Both the position numbers and the translations under genes were made by a program. Source: Paenibacillus timonensis (GTDB taxonomy: Bacteria > Bacillota > Bacilli > Paenibacillales > Paenibacillaceae). From it: 58,469 nucleotides of DNA. Below the pieces are notes generated by a model. The model made no database searches. It was not told the origin of the DNA and saw only the letters and a program-made list of their open reading frames with translations. Below, one piece after another: positions 32,825-43,796 of this stretch (the stretch's first letter is position 1; the number at the start of each line of letters is the position of its first letter). The stretch lies in contig NZ_WNZY01000029.1 of assembly GCF_009725205.1 (NCBI RefSeq), forward strand, positions 1-58,469, written 5' to 3'.

Positions 32825-33007
32825 TAACGGACCTCATAGACCTTATTCGAACCATTTCGTACGTGTAAAAAATCTAACGGACCCCAATGACGTTATTCAT
32901 CCTGATTTGTCTCAGTTAGGAGCAAATCCTGGAATATAAGGTCTCTGGAGTCCGTTACTCATCCATTTCAAGCATTCTGACTCAATTTAACGTCACCTGA
33001 GTCCGTT
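32825..33007. repeat. Intergenic repeat cluster: four TAACGGAC units, two in each direction
   Basis: Units of about 23 bp at 32825-32847 and 32875-32897 (plus) and at 32933-32957 and 32984-33007 (minus). Each has TAACGGAC at one end and an ACCTTA or ACGTTA at the other, so each unit is itself a weak inverted repeat. Units one and three share the AGACCTTA variant, and units two and four share GACGTTA, so complementary partners alternate. I recall similar units in Paenibacillus intergenic DNA. No coding capacity and no known mobile element is seen here. Confidence 0.7.
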
Positions 33008-33029
33008 AGAACAGGACGAAGGTTCCCGA

Positions 33030-33629
33030 TCATCGCATTTGCGACGTGTCGACCCTCCCCCTGTCCTCCTCCTCGACCAGCACCAACCGCGGCCAGCGGT
33101 TGAGCCAAGCCTTGCCATTAACACGCTGCCAGAACACAGCGTCATCATGGAAATATGGGCCCTGCCGGACTTGAAGCGACAAGAGGTCAGCCAAACCCAA
33201 AGGCGCAATGATCTCGACCTCTCCCTCAGCGTCTAAGCGAGCGCCCACCGCTGTCGCCGTTTCGGGCCAGCGCTTCATCGCGTCCTCAACTGAGAGGTAT
33301 GGCGCCGCACCATTGCGCAAATGCATGCGCGCCTGATTTTTCGCCGACCAATTCAGCCGCGGGTTGCGTTCGCGTAACTTTGCATCATAGGCTTTCTCCG
33401 CCTCTTCATCCAAACACAACGGATCAAAGTAGAGAACATCCGCATCTTGCAGCGGCGTCCGAACGGTATAGCCATGCAGCACATCCCAGACAAAGTTTCG
33501 GATATAGCCGGCGGCAATGCAGCCTTGGGGAAGTCCCAACTCGGCAACGAGACGCAAATCGGCCATCATTTCGGTCTGTTGGCGGATTGCCCCACACAAC
33601 CCCTCCGCATCAGCGATTCCCGGCAACAT
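33030..33629 (-). CDS. Nucleotidyltransferase family protein (PF06042-like)
   Basis: Protein of 199 residues. CIAAGYIRNFVWDVLHGYTVRTPLQDADVLYFD is the conserved core, with the DADVLYFD acidic pair expected to bind metal. The C-terminal IIAPLGLADLLSLQVRQGPYF fits. The gene starts at the end of the MFS gene (TGATG overlap). Its natural substrate is unknown; RNA or a small molecule are both possible. Confidence 0.87.
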   Translation of the reverse strand: MLPGIADAEGLCGAIRQQTEMMADLRLVAELGLPQGCIAAGYIRNFVWDVLHGYTVRTPLQDADVLYFDPLCLDEEAEKAYDAKLRERNPRLNWSAKNQARMHLRNGAAPYLSVEDAMKRWPETATAVGARLDAEGEVEIIAPLGLADLLSLQVRQGPYFHDDAVFWQRVNGKAWLNRWPRLVLVEEEDRGRVDTSQMR

Positions 33630-34876
33630 CAGCTTGTCGCCTCCTGTTGCTTTAAAGCCTCATCCTTCGGCAGCAGTACGGCGAGCAGACCGATTAACGG
33701 CAGCAAGGAGCAGACCTGCATGATGAACAGGATGCCCGCTTGGTCGGCAAAATTGCCAAGCACGGCGGAACCCAAGCCGCCAAGACCAAACGATAAACCA
33801 AAGAACAAGCCCGAGACGAGTCCTACCTTCCCTGGCAACAATTCCTGCGCATATACGACGATGATCGAGAACGCCGAGGACATGATAAACCCGGCGATCA
33901 CGACCAGCACGCCTGACCAAAACAAATTGGCATACGGGAGCAACAGCGAAAACGGCGCAGTCCCGAGAATGGACACCCAAATGATATTGCGCCGACCATA
34001 ACGGTCCGCCATCGGTCCGCCGAAGAATGTACCAACCGCCGCTGCAGCCAAGAAAGCGAAGATATACCACTGAGCGGTATCCTTGGCTACCCCGTAATGA
34101 TCCATCAGGAAAAACGAATAAAACGTCGAGATGCTGATCGAATACACGTTCTTGGAGAACAGAAGTAGAACCAGCACGGTGATGGCCAGCATGACCTTCC
34201 CCCGGCTAAGCCGGCTCTTCGGCTGGGCAACTTCGCCGCCAGTAGCCACAGATCCGACAGCACGAGGCTTGCGTGGCTTCAGATCCTGCCCGCCATACCA
34301 TCTCGCCACGTAAAACTGGATGACGATCGCGGCGACCGCCGCCAAGGCGAACCAGGCTACGCTAGTCTGACCCAAAGGGATAAAAATCAAAGCCGACATG
34401 ATGGGACCTAAGGAAGCGCCGAGGTTCCCGCCGACCTGAAATATGGATTGCGCCAGTCCTCGTCTCGAACCCGCCGCCAAATAAGCTACGCGCGAAGACT
34501 CGGGATGGAATACCGACGATCCCAGCCCGATCGAGGTGACCGCGAGCAGGATGAACGCATAGCTTGGGGCAAACGCCAGCATGACGATGCCCGCCAGCGT
34601 AAAGCAAACCCCCAGCGGCAGGATGTACGGCCGGGGCCGGACATCCGAGTACAAGCCCACCAAAGGCTGAAACAAGGACGCCGTCATATTCATGGCGAAC
34701 GAAATCCAGCCGATTTGCCCGTAGGATAAGAGAAGTGATTCGCGCAAGACCGGAAACAAGGCGGGAATTGCCGATTGCATCGTGTCGTTCAACAAATGCA
34801 CGGTGCTGATTGCGAATAGAATCGGGTACACCGTGAATGCGGGATTTGCCGCTTTGACGGCAGTTGTCTGGTTCAT
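33629..34876 (-). CDS. MFS transporter, fosmidomycin resistance (Fsr) type
   Basis: Protein of 415 residues with twelve predicted helices. STVHLLNDTMQSAIPALFPVLRESLLLSYGQIGWISF and GLGSSVFHPESSRVAYLAAG are the signature of the Fsr family, with a charged loop between helices 6 and 7 (about residues 195-220). Fsr exports fosmidomycin and perhaps other phosphonates; here the real substrate is open. Translationally coupled to the nucleotidyltransferase gene that follows. Confidence 0.85.
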   Translation of the reverse strand: MNQTTAVKAANPAFTVYPILFAISTVHLLNDTMQSAIPALFPVLRESLLLSYGQIGWISFAMNMTASLFQPLVGLYSDVRPRPYILPLGVCFTLAGIVMLAFAPSYAFILLAVTSIGLGSSVFHPESSRVAYLAAGSRRGLAQSIFQVGGNLGASLGPIMSALIFIPLGQTSVAWFALAAVAAIVIQFYVARWYGGQDLKPRKPRAVGSVATGGEVAQPKSRLSRGKVMLAITVLVLLLFSKNVYSISISTFYSFFLMDHYGVAKDTAQWYIFAFLAAAAVGTFFGGPMADRYGRRNIIWVSILGTAPFSLLLPYANLFWSGVLVVIAGFIMSSAFSIIVVYAQELLPGKVGLVSGLFFGLSFGLGGLGSAVLGNFADQAGILFIMQVCSLLPLIGLLAVLLPKDEALKQQEATS

Positions 34877-34915
34877 CTTGACCTCACTTCATCTGAATTG
34901 AAATGGTTTAATTGG

Positions 34916-35770
34916 TTATTTGGGAATGTTTGTATCCGGGTCCGACCCGAAGCGCTGATTGCGGTTTAACCCGTCAATCGCCAGGATATCCTCCGTACTC
35001 AGTTCGAAATCAAATACATCGGCATTTTCGAGGATCCGAGCTTCACGCACCGATTTCGGAATGGTGACCACACCCAGTTGCAAATCCCAACGCAAAATGA
35101 CCTGGGCCACGGTTTTTCCAACCTTCGCGGCGATGCCTTGCAAGGTTTCATGCTCCAACAAATGGCCTTGACCGAGCGGCGACCAGGCTTCCAATTGAAT
35201 GCCTTTATCCCGGCAATAGCTCAGCAGATCCTTTTGAGTCAAGTAGGGATGGAACTCCACTTGATTGACCACCGGCACGACCTTCGCTTCGGACAGCAGG
35301 TCCTCCAAATGATGAATTTGGAAATTGCTGACGCCAATTGCTCGCACCTTGCCTTCTGCGTACACTTGTTCCAGCGCCCGCCATGTCTCCTTATATTTCC
35401 CCTTCACCGGCCAATGTACCAGAAATAAATCCAAATACTCAAGACCCAAGCGCTTTAGGCTGTCGTCAAAAGACTTCAACGTCGTTTCGTACCCCTGCTC
35501 CGAGTTCCAGACCTTCGACGTGATAAACACATCTTCCCTTCGGAGGCTATTCTCCTGCAGTGCACTCTGGACGGCTTGGCCCACTCCCTCTTCATTGCGA
35601 TAAGCGGAAGCGGTGTCAATACTGCGGTATCCATGGCGGATGGCCGACTTGACGGCTTGCACCACTTCATCGCCTTCTTTGGCCTTAAAGACGCCGAGCC
35701 CCAGCCAAGGCATTTGGACTCCGTTGTTTAACGTTACGGTATCTTGCAAATGATTAGGCAAAGTAGTCAT
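34916..35770 (-). CDS. Aldo/keto reductase, YvgN type
   Basis: Protein of 284 residues of the AKR fold. The catalytic tetrad is present: Asp in GYRSIDTASAYRNE, the following Tyr, Lys in VFITSKVWN and His in LVHWPVKGKYKETW. VVTIPKSVREARILENADVFDFELS gives the NADPH-binding end. Enzymes of the YvgN/YtbE group reduce methylglyoxal and other aldehydes. No operon partner; the ECF gene lies 126 bp upstream with its own terminator. Confidence 0.92.
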   Translation of the reverse strand: MTTLPNHLQDTVTLNNGVQMPWLGLGVFKAKEGDEVVQAVKSAIRHGYRSIDTASAYRNEEGVGQAVQSALQENSLRREDVFITSKVWNSEQGYETTLKSFDDSLKRLGLEYLDLFLVHWPVKGKYKETWRALEQVYAEGKVRAIGVSNFQIHHLEDLLSEAKVVPVVNQVEFHPYLTQKDLLSYCRDKGIQLEAWSPLGQGHLLEHETLQGIAAKVGKTVAQVILRWDLQLGVVTIPKSVREARILENADVFDFELSTEDILAIDGLNRNQRFGSDPDTNIPK

Positions 35771-35844
35771 TGGATAAGTCCTCCTTCATTAAAGGCGATT
35801 TCTGGTAATATCCTACATCAAAAGGGCCTAAATGAACAGGGAAC

Positions 35845-35872
35845 AAAAGCAAAAGACTGCCCGAAGGCAGCC
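35845..35872 (-). terminator. Terminator of the ECF sigma factor gene
   Basis: On the minus strand GGCTGCC-TTCG-GGCAGTC (35872-35855) followed by TTTTGCTTTTG. The UUCG loop adds stability. Confidence 0.75.
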
Positions 35873-35896
35873 TCTTGAGGATCGATATAAGGAGTA

Positions 35897-36388
35897 TCAG
35901 GCTGTTTCGCGGGACCGGCGCAACTTTTGTCTGGCGCGGTACAACACGATTTTGAAATGGGATAACGAGATGCCCATGAGATCCGCCGATTCCTGATAAG
36001 AGAATCCATGCACATCGTAAAGCAGCACCGCATGCTGCTGATTAGGCTGCAGCAAGGACAATAGCGCATAAAGCTCCCGACGGTTCTCCTCGCCGAGCAC
36101 GGATTTTTCCGGCGTATCCTCGCTCGGATAGCGGTGAAAGAATTCATTTTCGTAAGTAGACGACCGGCTTTCCTTGCGCAACAAATCGATATAGGCATTG
36201 TGGGCAACCCGAAGCAGCCATGCCTTGGCCCTCTTCCCATCCGCCTCGTGAAGATGCATCAGCGCCCGGCAAAAGGTCTCCTGCATCAAATCCTCGGCAA
36301 CATGCGAATTACGGCACATGCTATACAAATATCGAAATACGTCATTTTTATATTCGCGGTAAAGTAAATCCATAGAACGAGTCTTCAT
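35897..36388 (-). CDS. ECF-family RNA polymerase sigma factor
   Basis: Protein of 163 residues. Region 2 begins LLYREYKNDVFRYLYSMCRNSHVAEDLMQETFCRALMHL, and region 4 is ELYALLSLLQPNQQHAVLLYDVHGFSYQESADLMGISLSHFKIVLYRARQKL with a clear helix-turn-helix. ATG at 36388 follows GAGGAATCAACC; the frame opens earlier at a GTG. There is no anti-sigma gene beside it: neighbours are an aldo/keto reductase and a histidine kinase. Regulation is therefore unknown; the factor may be controlled by an unlinked partner or by its own expression. Confidence 0.88.
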   Translation of the reverse strand: MKTRSMDLLYREYKNDVFRYLYSMCRNSHVAEDLMQETFCRALMHLHEADGKRAKAWLLRVAHNAYIDLLRKESRSSTYENEFFHRYPSEDTPEKSVLGEENRRELYALLSLLQPNQQHAVLLYDVHGFSYQESADLMGISLSHFKIVLYRARQKLRRSRETA

Positions 36389-36560
36389 TGGTTGATTCCT
36401 CACTTTCTCTCCCAGCTTTCAGGGCAAGGCTCTCTTTCTCTTTTATCTTGATCTTTTAGCATGATCTTTGCCTCGCTTCGTCCATTATGCCGAATAGAGT
36501 TTGCGTCCCGTCTAAGAAATTGTTAAGTTTTCCTTAAGAATTTACTGCGTTTTCGTTAAA

Positions 36561-36582
36561 CAAAAAGACGCCTTACGGCGTC
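36561..36582 (-). terminator. Terminator of the VanRS-like system
   Basis: GACGCC-GTAA-GGCGTC on the minus strand (36582-36567), then TTTTTGTTTA. It overlaps the last codon of the kinase gene. Confidence 0.75.
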
Positions 36583-37696
36583 ATGGAGTAAATCCAGATG
36601 AATTTTTCGCGCTGTCTCGGTGTAAACGGACGGTAAAAGCCGTGCGGTATTCGTTACTGTCTGCGGATATCGTACCTTGATGCAGATCCACGATATGCTT
36701 AGCGATCGCAAGACCGATGCCGGAGCCGCCCGTATGGGAAGCACGCGACTTCTCTACGCGGTAGAAACGGTCGAAGAGATGCGGTAAGTCCGCTGTTGGG
36801 ATCGGATCGCCGTAATTGACGACCTCCGTAACGATCTCATCGTCCTCCTGCCAACCTCGGATGTCCAAATACTTACCGTCGTGCCCGTACCGAATGGCAT
36901 TGGTAATCAGATTCTCGTAAACCCGGCGAAGCTTGTCCCCGTCTGCTTGAACGTACAGCGTCCCTTGCAGGTACAACCGGCATTCCATTCCGTTCTCCTG
37001 CAGCTGCCAGCCGAAATGAGCGGCCATTTGGTGGAGCATTTCCACGAGATTAATCCGCGTAAGCTGCAGCTTCATCTCTTTATTCTGCATGCGGGTGTAC
37101 TCGAACAAGTCCTGCAGGAGCTGCTTCAATCGAAGCGATTCCTCATAGGCCATGCTGACGTAATAACGCAGCTCGACTTCGTCGCGATAACGGTCCTCTT
37201 CGATCAGCCCCAAATAACCAGTAATGGAGGTGAGCGGGGTACGCAAATCATGAGAAACGTTCGTGATCAGTTCGTTTTTCGTTTGTTCCGCCCGTCGCTC
37301 GTCCTCGATCGAAGTGACTAGCCGATCGACCATACGATTGATGTCGGTGGCGAGCTGCCCGAGCTGTCCGACGTTCTCCACGGGAATTTTCCGCACGGAA
37401 CCGGCTTCGATTTTATGTACTTCCTCAATCAGCAGCTCCAGGTACTTCTTCTCATGACGGCGAATGCTGCGGCGGTAAAAATACAATGAAAACAACATGA
37501 GAATCGGCACGCCCGTCAAATAATAAGCTTCCGGGAAACCGATGTTCCGGTTAATCCAAAGGACGACGTTGTATACCGTCATGCTCGGGAAGAAGAAAAA
37601 GAATAAACGCGCCAGCAAAATGAGCAGGAACAGCGAGATTAACGAAGCGACGATCGTCCAAAACAACCAGGCTAGAAAACGCAGGCTAGCTTTCAA
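36581..37696 (-). CDS. Sensor histidine kinase, OmpR/VanS type
   Basis: Protein of 371 residues. Two membrane segments (about 10-32 and 48-70) are close together with almost no extracellular loop, as in intramembrane-sensing kinases, then a HAMP-like linker, HisKA (LITNVSHDLRTPLTSITGYLGL, phosphorylated His) and HATPase_c with IRYGHDGK, SGIGLAIAKHIVDLHQG. TTG at 37696 overlaps the end of the response regulator gene by 11 bp. It should sense membrane or wall stress, but the signal and target genes are not visible. Confidence 0.88.
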   Translation of the reverse strand: MKASLRFLAWLFWTIVASLISLFLLILLARLFFFFFPSMTVYNVVLWINRNIGFPEAYYLTGVPILMLFSLYFYRRSIRRHEKKYLELLIEEVHKIEAGSVRKIPVENVGQLGQLATDINRMVDRLVTSIEDERRAEQTKNELITNVSHDLRTPLTSITGYLGLIEEDRYRDEVELRYYVSMAYEESLRLKQLLQDLFEYTRMQNKEMKLQLTRINLVEMLHQMAAHFGWQLQENGMECRLYLQGTLYVQADGDKLRRVYENLITNAIRYGHDGKYLDIRGWQEDDEIVTEVVNYGDPIPTADLPHLFDRFYRVEKSRASHTGGSGIGLAIAKHIVDLHQGTISADSNEYRTAFTVRLHRDSAKNSSGFTP

Positions 37697-38390
37697 GTTT
37701 GTAGCCGACCCCCCATACGGTACGAATCAGCTTCTCCCCGTCCATTTCCTTCTCCAGCTTATCCCGGAGACGGCTGATATGCACCGTCACGGAATTGCTG
37801 CTATCCAGATATTTATCCTTCCAGATCAGCTCGAAGATCTCCTCGGAACCAAACACCCGCCCGGGATGGCTGGCCAGCAAATACAGAATGCCGAATTCGA
37901 TGGGCGTCAACTTCAGCGGATTGCCATCCACCGTCGCGGTATGCGTCTCTTTATCAATCGAAAGCGAGGCGATCCTGATGATATGCTCTTGCGACGTCTG
38001 CGGCGAAACCTGCGGCTGCGCGGTGTAGGAAGAGCGGCGAAGCAGCGATTTCACGCGAGCGACCAGCTCCAACGGATTAAACGGCTTCACCATATAATCA
38101 TCCGCTCCGGTCATCAGCCCGGTAATTTTATCCATATCGCCGTCCCTCGCGCTTAACATGAGGATCGGCGTTGTCTGCGATTCACGAATCTTCATACAGA
38201 CGGAGATGCCATCGAGACCGGGAAGCATGACGTCCAGAATCACCAGATCAACCTCATCCTGCTCGGTGATCTCCAGCGCCCGTAAGCCGTCCTCCGCCTT
38301 CAATACGTCATAACCTTCATTCGTTAGATATATCTCGATCAGTTTTGCGATTTTTTCATCATCATCGACAATCAAAATTCGTTTACTCAT
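37686..38390 (-). CDS. Response regulator, OmpR family, VanR type
   Basis: Protein of 234 residues. Receiver: ILIVDDDEKIAKLIEIYL, phosphorylated Asp in DLVILDVMLPGLDG, then LSARDGDMDKITGLMTGADDYMVKPFNPLELVARV. Winged helix: PIEFGILYLLASHPGRVFGSEEIFELIW and VTVHISRLRDKLEKE. ATG at 38390 with AAAGGATGATT upstream. Works with the kinase encoded at 36581. Confidence 0.92.
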   Translation of the reverse strand: MSKRILIVDDDEKIAKLIEIYLTNEGYDVLKAEDGLRALEITEQDEVDLVILDVMLPGLDGISVCMKIRESQTTPILMLSARDGDMDKITGLMTGADDYMVKPFNPLELVARVKSLLRRSSYTAQPQVSPQTSQEHIIRIASLSIDKETHTATVDGNPLKLTPIEFGILYLLASHPGRVFGSEEIFELIWKDKYLDSSNSVTVHISRLRDKLEKEMDGEKLIRTVWGVGYKLES

Positions 38391-38493
38391 TGATCCAATC
38401 ATCCTTTATTTGAGCTGGTTAGACACGAGCACAGTAACATCATACCATGTCTGTTGCCCCCAGATACAAATAAAAGGTTACAATTTCCCCCGG

Positions 38494-39558
38494 TTATGGT
38501 TTCCAGCGGAAAGGGATGGCGACCCTGAAACTCGTGCCCTTACCGAACTCGGAAGCGACACTGATCTCCCCTTCGTGGATGTCCACAATTTTCTTGACGA
38601 TGGAGAGTCCAAGCCCGCTGCCTCCACTGCTGCGTGTGCGGGATTTGTCCGCTTTGTAGAAACGCTCGAAGATATGGACCAAATCCGGCTCGGAGATGCC
38701 AATCCCGTTATCCGTCACGGTGACCACTGCCTTGTCCTCTTGGGTCATCAAGGAAACTCCAATCTCCCCGCCCTCCGGCGTAAACTTGATACCATTGTGC
38801 AGCAAATTCATCCACACCTGGCTTAGCAGGTCTTCGGCCCCTTCGACCTCAAGCTTGCTGACATCCAACTGAATTTGAATGTTCTTGGCAAGCCACTGGG
38901 GTTCGCAGGCCAGCACCACGTTTTGCAGCTGGCGATCGAGCCGAAACCGGTTCGTCTGCAACGAACCCCGGTCTGCCTCGAGGGAGGATAGCTTCAGCAA
39001 ATTGTCGCTCATTTGCGATAAGCGGCGGCTTTCCGATTCGATGATCTCCAGGTAATGGTTACGTTTCTCTGGAGACAGATCCGGCCTACGCAAAGCTCTG
39101 GCAAATCCGCGAATCGAAGTCAGCGGAGACTGGATCTCATGCGACACATTAGAGATGAAATCCTGTCGCATCGTTTCCATTTGCCCCAGGGCTCCAGCCA
39201 TTTCGTTAATGCTGTTCACGATGGTTTCGAACTCCCGCAGCTTCTCGAAGCCTTCCAGTCGGACGGTAAAATCCCCTTTAGCGATGCGGCGTATCCCGTC
39301 GATAATGGCATTCAGCATCTTCAGTTGATGAGGCCGTAACAGAAGGGAGAGCAGGAAAACAATCAAGAAAAATAACAGAACTCCAAGAACCACATTCAAC
39401 AGATCCATGACAAAAGCAGAATAAGGGGGCTCTGCCTTTCGGTAAATCGCCGAGGTAATCCAGCTGGCTAAGGCCCAGGTCGCCCCAAAACCGATGAAGA
39501 TGAGTAGGCCCTGGCCGATTCGGAGCAAAATCTTACCTACTCTCCTCCAGAAGGTCAA
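38494..39558 (-). CDS. Sensor histidine kinase, PhoR/BaeS type
   Basis: Protein of 354 residues. Two membrane segments (about 8-35 and 47-70), HAMP-like domain, HisKA (DFISNVSHEIQSPLTSIRGFARAL) and HATPase_c (NLLHNGIKFTPEGG, GSGLGLSIVKKIVDIHEG). TTG at 39558 overlaps the response regulator stop by 4 bp and has GGAGGTG 8 nt upstream. It belongs to an operon of ABC exporter, response regulator and kinase. Confidence 0.88.
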   Translation of the reverse strand: MTFWRRVGKILLRIGQGLLIFIGFGATWALASWITSAIYRKAEPPYSAFVMDLLNVVLGVLLFFLIVFLLSLLLRPHQLKMLNAIIDGIRRIAKGDFTVRLEGFEKLREFETIVNSINEMAGALGQMETMRQDFISNVSHEIQSPLTSIRGFARALRRPDLSPEKRNHYLEIIESESRRLSQMSDNLLKLSSLEADRGSLQTNRFRLDRQLQNVVLACEPQWLAKNIQIQLDVSKLEVEGAEDLLSQVWMNLLHNGIKFTPEGGEIGVSLMTQEDKAVVTVTDNGIGISEPDLVHIFERFYKADKSRTRSSGGSGLGLSIVKKIVDIHEGEISVASEFGKGTSFRVAIPFRWKP

Positions 39559-40227
39559 CGTTCACCCACCTCCAGACGGTAGCCAAGTCCACGAATCGTG
39601 CGGATCTTGAATCCGAAGCTCTCCTCGGGGAACCGTTCACGGAGACGATTGATATGCACGTCGAGCGTACGTTCATTCCCCTCGAAATCATACCCCCAAA
39701 TTTCCTCGATCAACTGCTCTCGGGTGAGAGTGCGCCCCGCATGACTGCCAAGCTTAAACAGCAGCTCGAATTCTTTGAGCGGCAGCGTAATTCGATCTTC
39801 GCCGCGATCTGCCTCAAACGTCTTGCGATTCATTCGCAGCGAACCGATCGTTACGGTCTGAGATATCGACACCTGATAACGCTTAAGCAGCGCCTTCACC
39901 CGAGCGATGAGCTCTGCCGGTTCGAATGGTTTGACGAGATAATCGTCCGTACCCAGCTCAAAGCCCTTAACCACTTGGCGGGTTTCTCCTTTAGCTGTCA
40001 GCATAAGCAGCGGCATCTCATAATCCCGGCGCAGCTCACGACATAACTCCCAGCCGTCCATCTCCGGCATCATGATGTCCAGGATCACCAGGTCGATCCT
40101 TTCCGATTCTACCAGAGCTAACGCCTCGCGGCCGTTCCCCGCCTCCTTGATCTGATCCATCCCCGCTTCCTCCAGGAATAGACGAACCAGCTCCCGAATA
40201 TGCGGGTCGTCGTCAACGACGAGAATT

Positions 40228-40235
<8 letters not shown>
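39555..40235 (-). CDS. Response regulator, OmpR family
   Basis: Protein of 226 residues. Receiver [21 protein letters not shown] with phospho-Asp in [14 protein letters not shown] and [19 protein letters not shown]; winged helix from about 130 ([43 protein letters not shown]). Its ATG overlaps the end of the ABC exporter gene by 8 bp, so the three genes are tightly coupled. It may control the exporter operon. Confidence 0.92.
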
Positions 40236-42060
<1,825 letters not shown>

Positions 42061-42128
42061 GAGATTCTCTTCCCTTCTATCTCTATCTGAGGCAAGATGA
42101 GCCGAAAGCGCCGGCCCTAGGAAAAGAC

Positions 42129-42143
42129 TACATTGGGAATGTA
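42129..42143. promoter_or_regulatory. Short perfect palindrome upstream of the ABC exporter operon
   Basis: TACATT-GGG-AATGTA, 6-bp arms around 3 bp, 69 bp upstream of the exporter ATG. It may be an operator; no promoter could be fitted beside it with confidence. Confidence 0.3.
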
Positions 42144-42173
42144 AACTGAAGTTAAACCAAACGTGCAAAGAGA

Positions 42174-42887
42174 CTATAGATTTTCCACTTCAACGCTGAT
42201 GACATGGTCGATCGTACGCAGAAAATGATAAAGCTCCGTCGTATACTCCTTCTCCGATGCGGTAATCACCATATCCACCCGTTGACGTCCTTCCTCCAGA
42301 TCCTTGATTTTCAGACGTCGGATCCGGTGTTGGTTCGCTTTGGCCTTCCGCCCCTTGTTGTCCTTACGCTCGATAATGCGGATCAACTCCGTCACGTTTC
42401 CGTGATCCTCCATGACAATTTTGATGGATACGTCGCGTTGGTTCAGTTTATAAGGTCCAATCCATTTAATAACGTAGGGGACGAAATTCACCGAGAGGAT
42501 CAGCAAAATGACCGTTAGCCCGGCTTCCAGATAAAATCCGGTCCCGATAGCGATCCCGATTCCCGATGCAGCCCAAATCATCGCCGCAGAGGTGAGGCCG
42601 GAAATCCCCTCATTGCTCCGGCGCAGAATCGCTCCAGCCCCCAGGAAACCAATCCCGCTGACGATTTGCGCAGCCAGCCGCATGGGGTCCATGTTCGGAT
42701 GATCCGGGCCGGCGAATTTGGCGAAGGCTTCAATCGATACGATCGTCACCAGGCAACTGGCGATACAGATGACCATACTCGTTTTGATCCCCAGCGGTTT
42801 CTGTTTCAATTGCCGGTCGATTCCGATAAACAAACCAAACAATAGGGCCAAACATAACTTTAAAACCATTTCCAATTCGTTGTACAT
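42174..42887 (-). CDS. MgtC/SapB family membrane protein
   Basis: Protein of 237 residues. [39 protein letters not shown] and [44 protein letters not shown] are the MgtC family signature in about four or five helices. A soluble ACT-like tail (about 140-237) follows. MgtC-type proteins affect Mg2+ homeostasis and ATP synthase. The ATG at 42887 has AAGGAG 12 nt upstream, rather far; an earlier TTG at 42908 lacks a site. Stands alone. Confidence 0.88.
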   Translation of the reverse strand: MYNELEMVLKLCLALLFGLFIGIDRQLKQKPLGIKTSMVICIASCLVTIVSIEAFAKFAGPDHPNMDPMRLAAQIVSGIGFLGAGAILRRSNEGISGLTSAAMIWAASGIGIAIGTGFYLEAGLTVILLILSVNFVPYVIKWIGPYKLNQRDVSIKIVMEDHGNVTELIRIIERKDNKGRKAKANQHRIRRLKIKDLEEGRQRVDMVITASEKEYTTELYHFLRTIDHVISVEVENL

Positions 42888-42983
42888 GATGCGTCGCAAC
42901 TCCTTCAATTATATAAGGTGAGTATAATTGTATTCGGTAAGCCGGCGCAAATGGATTAATTCCGCCTAGGTGGACAATGAAAC

Positions 42984-43023
42984 GCAAAAAAAGCCTGAAC
43001 CGTCAATGAAACGGCTCAGACTT
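42984..43023 (-). terminator. Terminator of azoR
   Basis: AAGTCTGAGCCGT (43023-43011) pairs with ACGGTTCAGGCTT (43003-42991), followed by TTTTTGCG on the minus strand. Confidence 0.8.
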
Positions 43024-43045
43024 CTTTTTAGGCAAGATCGTGGAA

Positions 43046-43672
43046 TTAGAACTTCGCTGCCAGCTCGGCTGCGCGTTTTACGCCGTCCTGGATGATTTCC
43101 TCGGCACGGTCCGGGAATTGGTTGTGTCCCTCAACAACTACGGCTTCCGGATCGTTAATCCCCCAGAAGGCCAGCGTGTTCTTCACATAGTTCAGGGACA
43201 TTTCCAGCGCGGTCATTGGACCTTCGGAATAAACGCCGCCGCGTGCTTGCAGCAAAGCGACCTTCTTATCGCCAACCAGGCCAACCGGACCTTGTTCGGT
43301 GTATTTGAACGTTTTGCCGGCTTGGTTCAGGTAGAACAGGTACGTCAACAGCTGCGCCGGAATGGTGAAGTTCCACAGCGGGAACGCAAACACGACTTTA
43401 TCGGCTTGCAAGAACTGCTCCAAGTAAGCATTGGCCACTTCGGCGGCTTGTTGCTCCTCTGGCGTAGTTGGCATTCCTTTGCCCACTTTGAACAGTCCGT
43501 TCAACATATCCAGGTCATAATACGGCAGGTTAACCTCGAACAGGTTTAACTCCGTAACGACATCCGAGGGATGCGTTTCTTTGTAGGTTTGCAGGAAGCT
43601 TTCGTACAGCTTCACAGTGGCGGATTGATCCGCCGGGCGATTATTGGCTTTCACGAATAAAACTTTAGACAT
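43046..43672 (-). CDS. azoR: FMN-dependent NADH-azoreductase AzoR
   Basis: Protein of 208 residues. VLFVKANNRPADQSATVKLY begins the flavodoxin-like fold; FAFPLWNFTIPAQLLTYLFYLNQAGKTFKYTEQGPVGLV and LLQARGGVYSEGPMTALEMSLNYVKNTLAFWGI are the AzoR FMN-binding regions. It reduces azo dyes, quinones and nitro compounds and protects from thiol stress. ATG at 43672 with GGAGGG upstream. The promoter region shows repeated GTAACTAATC boxes, suggesting a quinone- or diamide-responsive repressor. Confidence 0.93.
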   Translation of the reverse strand: MSKVLFVKANNRPADQSATVKLYESFLQTYKETHPSDVVTELNLFEVNLPYYDLDMLNGLFKVGKGMPTTPEEQQAAEVANAYLEQFLQADKVVFAFPLWNFTIPAQLLTYLFYLNQAGKTFKYTEQGPVGLVGDKKVALLQARGGVYSEGPMTALEMSLNYVKNTLAFWGINDPEAVVVEGHNQFPDRAEEIIQDGVKRAAELAAKF

Positions 43673-43727
43673 ATCTAGTTTCCCTCCACTATTCATGTTC
43701 TCTATTGTTATCTTCTTTCTTTTTCAT

Positions 43728-43787
43728 AGTTACTTTAAAATAAACTGTAACTAATCGAACAATAGTTATGATAAAGGGTAACTAATC
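43728..43787. promoter_or_regulatory. Operator candidate of azoR
   Basis: AGTTAC (43728-43733) and GTAACT (43747-43752) form an inverted repeat spaced by 13 bp, and the 10-mer GTAACTAATC occurs twice, at 43747-43756 and 43778-43787, exactly 31 bp apart. One copy lies in the promoter spacer and the other downstream of the inferred start. Confidence 0.5.
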
Positions 43788-43796
43788 ATTTGTCAA
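43768..43796 (-). promoter_or_regulatory. Sigma-A-type promoter of azoR
   Basis: Minus strand TTGACA (43796-43791), 17-nt spacer, TATCAT (43773-43768). It begins directly after the metE stop codon. Confidence 0.7.
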
